A stretch of 30,076 nt of DNA from DYEC01 sp034434695 (lineage in GTDB: Bacteria > Chloroflexota > Anaerolineae > Anaerolineales > Anaerolineaceae). The stretch is taken from the NCBI GenBank assembly GCA_034434695.1, contig DAOTYY010000076.1, forward strand, positions 1 to 30,076. The letters run 5' to 3'. The translations under genes and the position numbers were made by a program. This document shows, one piece after another, positions 25,501 to 30,076 of the stretch. How positions within the stretch are numbered: position 1 is the first letter of the stretch; each line of letters opens with the position of its first letter. The notes beneath the pieces are model-generated. The model was not told where the DNA came from. It ran no database searches and saw only the letters and a list, made by a program, of their open reading frames with translations.

Positions 25501-26236
25501 CGAGGACGCTAAAATAGCTTTGTCGCAAGGTGAGCCGCAGAAACCGCCTCAACCGACACGTTACCCTTCGCCTACGCCGCGCCATACACCAACACAGTAT
25601 CCAACCCCGACTTTGTTGCCTACTCCGACATTTCTTCCGACGCCCAGTCCTTATCCTACGCCAACACGCCTGCCCATTCATCTGGGCGGTAGCCCAGAGA
25701 GGCGGGCCACGGATTATGCAGGGTTATCTCCGGAAGAAATACAGACGCGTGCAGTTGGTGAAGCTGCCTGGCGTGCAGCGCAATATCAATCGGATACAGA
25801 AAAACAATTTGAAGAGTATCGCCAGACTCGTGAAGCTCAATTTAGCGATTATCAAAATCAGACTATTGGGCAGATGGGGGAATATAAGGAGCAGGTTGAA
25901 GGGCAATTTGATGAATATCAGGAGCACGTAAAGGATCAGATTGAACAGCACATCGATCTGGAAGTTCAGTCAATGGAAGAATATGGCGATCAAGTTGAGG
26001 GGCAATTTGAAGAGTATCGTGTGGAAATGGAAAAATATGGTGAGAAACTCGAAGATTGGGAACGCAATCGTCAGGAAGCCATCGGTGCGGCAGAGACTAT
26101 ACTGGGAATCGTTTACGACAATTATGGTCGTATGTTCCACGGTTCGGTGTTGTCCCGCTGGATTTATATCACTCTGATTTCGCTGGCACAGTTTATTGCC
26201 ATTCTGGTTTTTCAGAAACGAAAGGATGTTATATAA
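22580..26236 (+). CDS. Triple-FHA ABC-2 type transporter with a stalk-like extracellular insertion
   Basis: The 1218-residue protein has three FHA phosphothreonine-binding domains: GR35-36 with SRRH 50-53; GR200-201 with SRRH 215-218; GR328-329 with SRYH 343-346. An ABC ATPase follows with Walker A GMSGAGKST 444-452, LSGGQ 546-550 and Walker B with Asp570-Glu571. Six membrane segments lie near 730, 762, 818, 845, 874 and 1194, as in ABCG/ABC-2 exporters. Between the fifth and sixth is an outside loop of about 300 residues: four Cys (931, 950, 952, 961), a Pro/Thr linker (986-1031) and eight 11-residue repeats (1076-1163). Mycobacterial Rv1747 is the nearest known design (two FHA domains plus ABC-2), but I know of none with this loop. 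The ATG at 22580 has GGGAG; a 54-residue longer frame overlaps the lipoprotein gene. The FHA domains predict control by a Thr kinase, which is not in the window. Substrate unknown; cell-wall glycolipid or lipid is a guess. Confidence 0.88.
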   Translation: MKNSSSGNTQFILHLAVGDGEWIERSIDEGVYILGRASDCQIILPGNEVSRRHAQVEIARDGLWVMDLGSANGTQVDGNPLSPRRRTPLLPHQVIAISCYRLRIELAKGAEIPLPIPSTEEQLKTIAAGQFAFSHEFSVSAIRTLVEGGEQAGVLAKPAEAPLPPPSPPSIPMRQVVLQYRQGQGGWISYTLSEGDQFIGREASNQIVLDSSGVSRRHARVTLISGMVTVTDLGSKNGVYKNGQRLNPHQSYPLEPGETFQIDEFIFELKSSGVSQEQARALSAHVPVSSQLPCGEVSTVVALDLGEAAEPMPSGRLNLLGQDRVSIGRAPDNQIVLDHPMVSRYHAVIERLGTRSRIINTHSANGVFVNGQQVEHMAWLTPGDAIKIGPYQFQFSGNELQRSAALEGYEIDVIGVNKWVSKTVNLLKDISLHIGQNEFVALVGMSGAGKSTLMDAINGFRPATGGQVLVNGVDLYRNYESFRDDIGNVPQKDIVHMELTPEQALDYAARLRMPSDTTAAERKAAVNAALNDLGLTFKKDVPISRLSGGQLKRVSIGVELLTRPRLFFLDEPTSGLDPGTEYEMMKLLRHLADQGRTIMLITHATKNVMFCDKAIILARGGYLAFYGPPEEALEYFDQFRTPRERLEKDMEFDDIYRILQDDARGKPEDWRERYLASKYAKYCQPKFTPVQVAQKAAPTAKRRPRISALKQFIVLSARTMRCMIQDSASLGLTLALAPVLGLMNFIWGTKLFDPVQGDSTKALGLWFVTAVIAILVGSMGSVREIVKENEIYKRERAVGLRILPYILSKVWIGMALSIYQGIVILFFVFVLARPVVNSVLAYPAMMITMILMIICGYLMGLMISAIAPNQNAAQLLLIAAFVPQLLFAGLLMPIQRIPLGEIISPLMSTRWGFEAFVNASGMGDMLVKDPCWSLSKEHRIKLSPTQKEACLCLGANIFKNCANFPGILSPDFYDEDAKIALSQGEPQKPPQPTRYPSPTPRHTPTQYPTPTLLPTPTFLPTPSPYPTPTRLPIHLGGSPERRATDYAGLSPEEIQTRAVGEAAWRAAQYQSDTEKQFEEYRQTREAQFSDYQNQTIGQMGEYKEQVEGQFDEYQEHVKDQIEQHIDLEVQSMEEYGDQVEGQFEEYRVEMEKYGEKLEDWERNRQEAIGAAETILGIVYDNYGRMFHGSVLSRWIYITLISLAQFIAILVFQKRKDVI
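25805..26068 (+). repeat. Eight tandem 33-base units encoding an 11-residue (hendecad) repeat
   Basis: Eight consecutive 11-residue units fill residues 1076-1163 of the FHA transporter, with consensus Q-F-x-E-Y followed by six variable, mostly charged residues. Examples are unit 1 QFEEYRQTREA, unit 4 QFDEYQEHVKD and unit 7 QFEEYRVEMEK. Units 5 and 8 are the least regular. An 11-residue period is typical of right-handed or straight coiled coils, so a rod outside the membrane is likely. Confidence 0.8.
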
Positions 26237-26259
26237 TCCTTTCAGGAACTGGCTTCTAA

Positions 26260-26287
26260 CGAGGGGCTGTCTTGGCACAGCCCCTCG
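26260..26287 (+). terminator. Rho-independent-type hairpin after the FHA transporter gene
   Basis: CGAGGGGCTGT and ACAGCCCCTCG form a perfect 11-base stem around a six-base loop, 23 bases past the transporter stop. The following bases (ATTATTG) are AT-rich but not a true T-run, so termination efficiency is uncertain. Confidence 0.65.
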
Positions 26288-26337
26288 ATTATTGAGGTTG
26301 GGGTCTGTTGGATACTTAATAATAAACTGATTTGAGC

Positions 26338-26343
26338 TATAAT
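26338..26343 (+). promoter_or_regulatory. Candidate -10 box upstream of the small unknown gene
   Basis: A perfect TATAAT lies 64 bases before the TTG start of the next gene. The region 16-18 bases upstream (CTTAAT/TTAATA) is a poor -35. Confidence 0.32.
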
Positions 26344-26407
26344 CTACCTCGTTTGTGTGAAAGGAAATGCATGGTAAATCTACTTTTTTATTTGCTGGGA
26401 GGTTCGC

Positions 26408-26821
26408 TTGAGTCGAATTTATGACCCCGATAGTGCTGGCAAACAACGAATTCGCCTATCTAAAGAGGTGGTTCTAGCGTTGCGGGAACTGATGAAACAA
26501 AGCTCTCCAGATGAAATCAGCCGCGATTTGGCAGCTTTTGTTGCCATTGCGCTGTTTCAAATTCACCAAACAGTAGAACAGTCCGTTGCTGCTTGGGAAA
26601 AGCGTGGCTATTGGTTGAAAGCAGATCGATTTCGGTTGGACTGGGAATGGAGCGCATTGCTTGGAGAAAGGATGCGCATTGCGATTTTGAACGATGACTG
26701 GACAGCCGTTGCTTCAACGTCAGTTCAAATTGGACAGAAACTGATGGCAGTCAAGATTACTGAGCATCACCGACTTGGAAAACCCTGGGTGGGTGCATGG
26801 AAACAATTAGCCAAAACATGA
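26408..26821 (+). CDS. Hypothetical helical protein
   Basis: I do not recognise this 137-residue protein. It starts MSRIYDPDSAGKQRIRLSKE and appears all-helical and soluble, with Leu/Ala-rich amphipathic stretches at about 18-50 (EVVLALRELMKQ, AAFVAIALFQIHQTVEQ) and a Trp-rich second half (WEKRGYW, RFRLDWEWSALL, GKPWVGAWKQL). No cysteine pairs, membrane segment or known motif are seen. TTG is chosen as start because GGGAGG lies four bases upstream and no ATG or GTG is available near it. It stands alone between the transporter terminator and the convergent mscL gene. Codon use and base composition match its neighbours, so it is likely a real gene. Confidence 0.68.
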   Translation: MSRIYDPDSAGKQRIRLSKEVVLALRELMKQSSPDEISRDLAAFVAIALFQIHQTVEQSVAAWEKRGYWLKADRFRLDWEWSALLGERMRIAILNDDWTAVASTSVQIGQKLMAVKITEHHRLGKPWVGAWKQLAKT

Positions 26822-26853
26822 GGCTGGGCTAGTCTAAAATGAATGCTAATGCT

Positions 26854-27285
26854 CTATTGTAGTTCAGAAGTGCAATATGCACAGCGTGTGGCGTTGGTCG
26901 GGATAGTGGAAAGACAATAGGGACATCGCTTGGTGTTTGGTTCAGCGGGCGCGGGTTCTTTCCTGAAGCGATTTACGGTGCGTACAACGAAATAGAGTGT
27001 GAGTGCAACAAGAAGGAAGTTGATCACCGAGTTGATGAAAAGCCCATAATTTATCGTGGGTGCGCCAGCAGCTTGAGCCTCTTGAAGAGATGAATAGGTT
27101 GCCCCAGATAGACTAATGAACAGGTTGGAAAAATCAACGTTGCCCAGGAGCAAGCCTATGGGCGGCATTAAGATGTCATTGACCAGCGAGGAGATGATAT
27201 TCCCAAAAGCAGCTCCAATCATTAACCCAACGGCTAAATCAACAACATTCCCTTTCAGCGCAAACTCTTTAAACTCTCGTAGCAT
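26854..27285 (-). CDS. mscL: Large-conductance mechanosensitive channel with a C-terminal zinc ribbon
   Basis: The 143-residue protein is MscL: the N-terminal amphipathic helix LREFKEFALKGNVVDLAVGL, the first membrane helix with GAAFGNIISSLVNDILMPPIG, a periplasmic loop, and the second helix (about 80-101). It opens under membrane tension to release solutes during osmotic downshock. In place of the usual charged C-terminal bundle, the tail ends in CPYC (121-124) and CAYC (135-138), a small zinc-ribbon-like motif preceded by a Pro/Ala linker. AAGGAG lies seven bases before the ATG. It is convergent with the small unknown gene, with a 32-base gap. Confidence 0.93.
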   Translation of the reverse strand: MLREFKEFALKGNVVDLAVGLMIGAAFGNIISSLVNDILMPPIGLLLGNVDFSNLFISLSGATYSSLQEAQAAGAPTINYGLFINSVINFLLVALTLYFVVRTVNRFRKEPAPAEPNTKRCPYCLSTIPTNATRCAYCTSELQ

Positions 27286-27438
27286 TTTTTCTCCTTAAAA
27301 ACTTGAAAATGCAATGTTTTTGATATTTTGGAATAGCCAACATAAGTCAAAGCTTTATTCTATTTTAGTCCTTTCAGGAAAAATTCGTGCATGGATAGTG
27401 CTGCAATCCAGTTAGCTTGCAAATCTTAGCAGGATGTT

Positions 27439-29199
27439 GTGAGTAATTACCTCTCAGAATTTACGGTTGAGCAAACTTTTCAAACGAACCAGCGTAGTGT
27501 GGCGGGATGGATTGCTTCACATGCTGCTCGCCACTGGCTCTTTTTGCTTTTGGCATTAATAGGTGCAATTGGTAATGCTGTTTTGGCAGGTGTTCAACCG
27601 CTACTCATTGGACAGGCTTTCAACGTGATCATTGATGTTACACCGAATCGAACGTACCTTTTGCAGTTAGCGTTATGGCTCGCGATGACACAGGTGATGC
27701 GTTCGCTGCTACAGTTTGCACGCAATGGCGGATTTGAAATGGTGGCACAACGTGTCGAGCGTGATGTTCGTAACGAGTTATACATTAGCTTGCTGGGTAA
27801 GAGTATGACATTCCACAGCTTACAGCCAGTTGGAGATACGATGGCGCGCGCAACAAATGATGTTCGTGAAGTGAATTTTTTGTTTAGTCCGGGCGTAAGC
27901 CTGGTTATTGGTTCGATTAATTTTCTGATTGTACCTATATTTGTCGCGCCATCCTATCACACATCATTGATTTTGACACCCCTCATATTTATCTTTTTGT
28001 ACGTGAGTTCAGTACGCAGCTATCTGAAAAGGCTGGAGCCAGTGACCGATGAAGTGCGAGTATCTTTTGGGGCATTGAATACCCGTCTGGAGGAAGTTTT
28101 GAATGGCATTGAAACAGTCAAAGGGACGGCGCAAGAAGTTGTGGAGCTCGGTCATTTCGGGAAAAATGTTGCTCGTTATCGGTCAGCGATGATCCGACAA
28201 GGAGACATTGAGGCAAAATACATGCCGCTTCTGTGGATGCAGATTGCTTTAGCAGTTGGATTGTTACACGCGTTATTACTGTATTGGCTGGGCACCTTGA
28301 ATTTGGGTCAGGTTGTGGGTTATTTTGAATTGCTCTTAATGTTGGATTTTCCAACTTTTGTATCACTTTGGGCGTATTCGCAAATGTCACTTGGTTTTTC
28401 TAGTGCTCGTCGTATTCTCGAGTTAATGAGACGAGAGAACAATCTTGATCAGAACATTTCGGGCTACAAAGGCAAAATGCGGGGAGAGATTGAGTTTCGT
28501 AACGTCTGTTTTTCATATCATGGTAATGATGACTGCAACTTGGAAAATATCACGTTTAAGGTGAAAGCAGGCCAAAAAGTTGCCATTGTTGGTCAAACTG
28601 GGTCAGGCAAGACTTCATTGATCAAATTGATAAATCGAACGTATGATGTCACCCAGGGGCAGGTACTTATTGACGGTGTGGACGTGCGTGAATGGAATTT
28701 AGAATCTTTACGACGTAATATTTCGGTTATTGAGCAAGATATTTTTCTGTTTTCACGCTCCATTCTTGAGAATATTACTTTTGGTAAACCGGATGCAAGC
28801 CGTGAGAAAGTTGAGAAAATTAGCCGGGCCGCTCAGGTTGATGAATTTGTTGCGATGCTTGACGATGGTTATAACACGGTGATCGGTGAGCGCGGGGTAA
28901 TGCTTTCGGGTGGGCAGCGGCAACGAATTGCTTTGGCACGCGCTCTGCTAACGGATCCTAGCATCCTCATTCTGGACGACTCGACCAGCGCGATTGACAG
29001 TCAAACAGAAGACAAAATCCAGAGGGCTATTTATGCCGCAGCGCACGGCAGAACAACTCTGATGATCACCCATCGACTTTCCCAGATCCGTTGGGCAGAT
29101 TTGATTATTGTTTTGCGCAAAGGGCGCATAGCAGCGATTGGATCACATGAGGAATTAATGAGCGCTTCCGAGGCTTATCGGCGAATTTTTAGCGAGTGA
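27439..29199 (+). CDS. ABC exporter half-transporter with a degenerate catalytic site
   Basis: The 586-residue protein is a type IV exporter half (MsbA/LmrA/TM287 style): six membrane segments in residues about 30-310, then an ATPase domain with Walker A GQTGSGKT 385-392, a Q-loop, LSGGQ 489-493 and a His switch in ITHRLSQIRWAD. The Walker B is ILILDD (509-514), so the catalytic Glu is Asp514. This substitution marks the degenerate half of heterodimeric exporters such as TM287/288 or BmrC/D. GTG is the only plausible start, with AGGA just upstream. The partner gene begins 10 bases downstream. Substrates cannot be deduced; drugs, lipids and peptides are known for the class. Confidence 0.9.
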   Translation: MSNYLSEFTVEQTFQTNQRSVAGWIASHAARHWLFLLLALIGAIGNAVLAGVQPLLIGQAFNVIIDVTPNRTYLLQLALWLAMTQVMRSLLQFARNGGFEMVAQRVERDVRNELYISLLGKSMTFHSLQPVGDTMARATNDVREVNFLFSPGVSLVIGSINFLIVPIFVAPSYHTSLILTPLIFIFLYVSSVRSYLKRLEPVTDEVRVSFGALNTRLEEVLNGIETVKGTAQEVVELGHFGKNVARYRSAMIRQGDIEAKYMPLLWMQIALAVGLLHALLLYWLGTLNLGQVVGYFELLLMLDFPTFVSLWAYSQMSLGFSSARRILELMRRENNLDQNISGYKGKMRGEIEFRNVCFSYHGNDDCNLENITFKVKAGQKVAIVGQTGSGKTSLIKLINRTYDVTQGQVLIDGVDVREWNLESLRRNISVIEQDIFLFSRSILENITFGKPDASREKVEKISRAAQVDEFVAMLDDGYNTVIGERGVMLSGGQRQRIALARALLTDPSILILDDSTSAIDSQTEDKIQRAIYAAAHGRTTLMITHRLSQIRWADLIIVLRKGRIAAIGSHEELMSASEAYRRIFSE

Positions 29200-29209
29200 G
29201 GGTGAAGAG

Positions 29210-30001
29210 ATGAGCTTCTTTGAAGGACTGGACGCCGAAAAATACGACCGCATGTATTCTGATCGGGACTTGTTTCAGCGCATTTGGGGGCTGTTCCGAC
29301 CGTACTGGGGCAGGCTGGTGTTGATTTCTTTACTGGTGTTTCTGGTTGGGGGTGCGTGGGCAATTATGCCAGTGATTCTTGCTCATGGACTTGATTGGCT
29401 CAAGCAAAAGACGACCCTCGAATTGATAGGACTTGTTTCAGGAATTGTTTTGATTGTAGGGGTATTACGTTGGTTGTTGAATTGGTTACATCGCCGGTTG
29501 CTTGCCAGGCTGGTTGCCGATATTCTTGTTGAACTTGCCAATCGGGCGTTTCAGGCTGCAGTTGAGCATGATCTATCGTTTTACGATGAGTTTTCCTCTG
29601 GCAAGGTGCTGTCGCGCATCACGACGGATACGCGCGATTTTGGTAACTTCATCACAGTAGTAACCGATTTATTCTCGCAAATTGCAGAAGCAGCCATTTT
29701 GGCTATGATTTTGTTGACGATTAATGTCAGATTGTCTTTGGTTATTTTTGCTTTGGTACCATTTGTGTTTATGATGGCACTGGCGTATCGTCGGCTGGCG
29801 AGGCGCGTGACACAACAGGGCATGCGTGCAATGGCAGAGGTCAATGCGACGATAAAAGAGACAATCAGTGGGATTGCTGTGGCGAAAAATTTTCGACAGG
29901 AACACAGTATTTATAAAGAGTTTACTCGCGCAAATACTTTATTACTAACCTTGCACTTTAAGAACTTCATAGAGCCAATTGGCTGCAAATCAACTCGATA
30001 G
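29210..30001 (+). pseudogene. Partner ABC exporter half, truncated near 29942
   Basis: The frame encodes 263 residues. The first about 244 form a normal exporter membrane domain: a basic N-terminus, four hydrophobic segments, the intracellular coupling regions SSGKVLSRITTDTRDFGNF and TQQGMRAMAEVNATIKETIS, and FRQEHSIYKEFTRANTL. After that the sequence stops resembling an exporter (LLTLHFKNF...) and ends at TAG 29999-30001. The last two membrane helices and the whole ATPase domain are missing. A different reading frame on the minus strand takes over at the same place, so an insertion element is the likely cause. Without this half the heterodimer with the upstream gene would have no catalytically competent subunit. 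Start ATG follows GGTGAAGAG, 10 bases after the previous stop. Confidence 0.82.
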
Positions 30002-30074
30002 ACTGACCTTCGATGAAGCGTGCTTCCAGCCAAACGAGAAGATTTCTGCGGTGTTCTTGCTGGAGCCGACGCCG
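29967..30074 (-). mobile_element. Probable end of an insertion sequence (transposase C-terminus)
   Basis: On the minus strand a frame open from the window edge encodes 35 residues containing RRNLLVWLEARFIEGQSIEL and ends LAL-stop at 29967, about 25 bases from the point where exporter homology stops. That spacing is typical of a transposase stop near an element's terminal repeat. The transposase family is not recognised, and a plus-strand frame in the same bases also looks protein-like, so the assignment is tentative. Confidence 0.35.
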
Positions 30075-30076
30075 AA

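Noticed and set aside
1..30076. CRISPR arrays, prophage genes or an origin of replication
   Set aside because: No regularly spaced direct repeats, phage structural genes or DnaA-box clusters were noticed; the only clear tandem repeat is the protein-coding hendecad region.

Overview
The window reads as a chromosomal segment of a Gram-positive-like or monoderm anaerobe, most probably a Chloroflexota bacterium of the Anaerolineae type. This is inferred from gene content and not proven. The pointers are a split methylmalonyl-CoA mutase, a ferredoxin-dependent indolepyruvate oxidoreductase, a DUF1786 protein, a YugP-type peptidase, large lipoproteins with Pro/Thr linkers, no outer-membrane genes, and an MreB relative behind an F1-ATPase operon. 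TGA stops and TGG Trp codons are ordinary, so the genetic code is standard.

Layout. 1-119: tail of a transposase. 156-750: yggT and yggU-type genes. 731-3927 (minus): a zinc-ribbon coiled-coil protein and a membrane-anchored NACHT-HEAT ATPase, translationally coupled and driven by a near-consensus promoter whose predicted start site falls on the ATG. 4062-5210 (minus): DUF1786 protein, divergent from 5424-7496 (plus), methylmalonyl-CoA mutase large subunit and its epimerase; the epimerase is cut by an in-frame TGA. 7588-13164 (plus): a promoter and the F1 operon atpA-atpG-atpD-atpC, followed by an MreB-like gene with a changed active site. 13187-16838 (minus): rex, a 743-residue lipoprotein and a YugP peptidase. 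16997-17068 (minus): tRNA-Arg(CCG). 17202-21242 (minus): iorB, iorA and a penicillin-binding/beta-lactamase-like serine hydrolase. 21415-26236 (plus): a frameshifted lipoprotein gene and a 1218-residue triple-FHA ABC transporter with a large outside insertion. 26408-26821: an unknown gene. 26854-27285 (minus): MscL with a zinc ribbon. 27439-30001 (plus): the two halves of a heterodimeric ABC exporter, the second broken near 29942 by what looks like an insertion sequence.

How the parts fit. Methylmalonyl-CoA mutase and epimerase, Rex (NADH/NAD+ sensing), IorAB (amino-acid-derived 2-oxoacid oxidation to acyl-CoA with reduced ferredoxin) and F1-ATPase suit fermentative or syntrophic energy metabolism. 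MreB-like protein, the serine hydrolase, YugP, MscL and the FHA transporter belong to the envelope. The F0 subunits, the delta subunit, the B12-binding mutase subunit and any FHA-directed kinase are not in the window.

The strongest candidate for something undescribed is the lipoprotein plus triple-FHA ABC transporter pair. The transporter carries eight tandem 11-residue repeats and a Pro/Thr linker in the loop between its last two membrane segments. Three genes here look damaged (epimerase TGA, lipoprotein T7 frameshift, exporter half cut by an IS). Recoding, real decay and sequencing error cannot be separated from this sequence alone.
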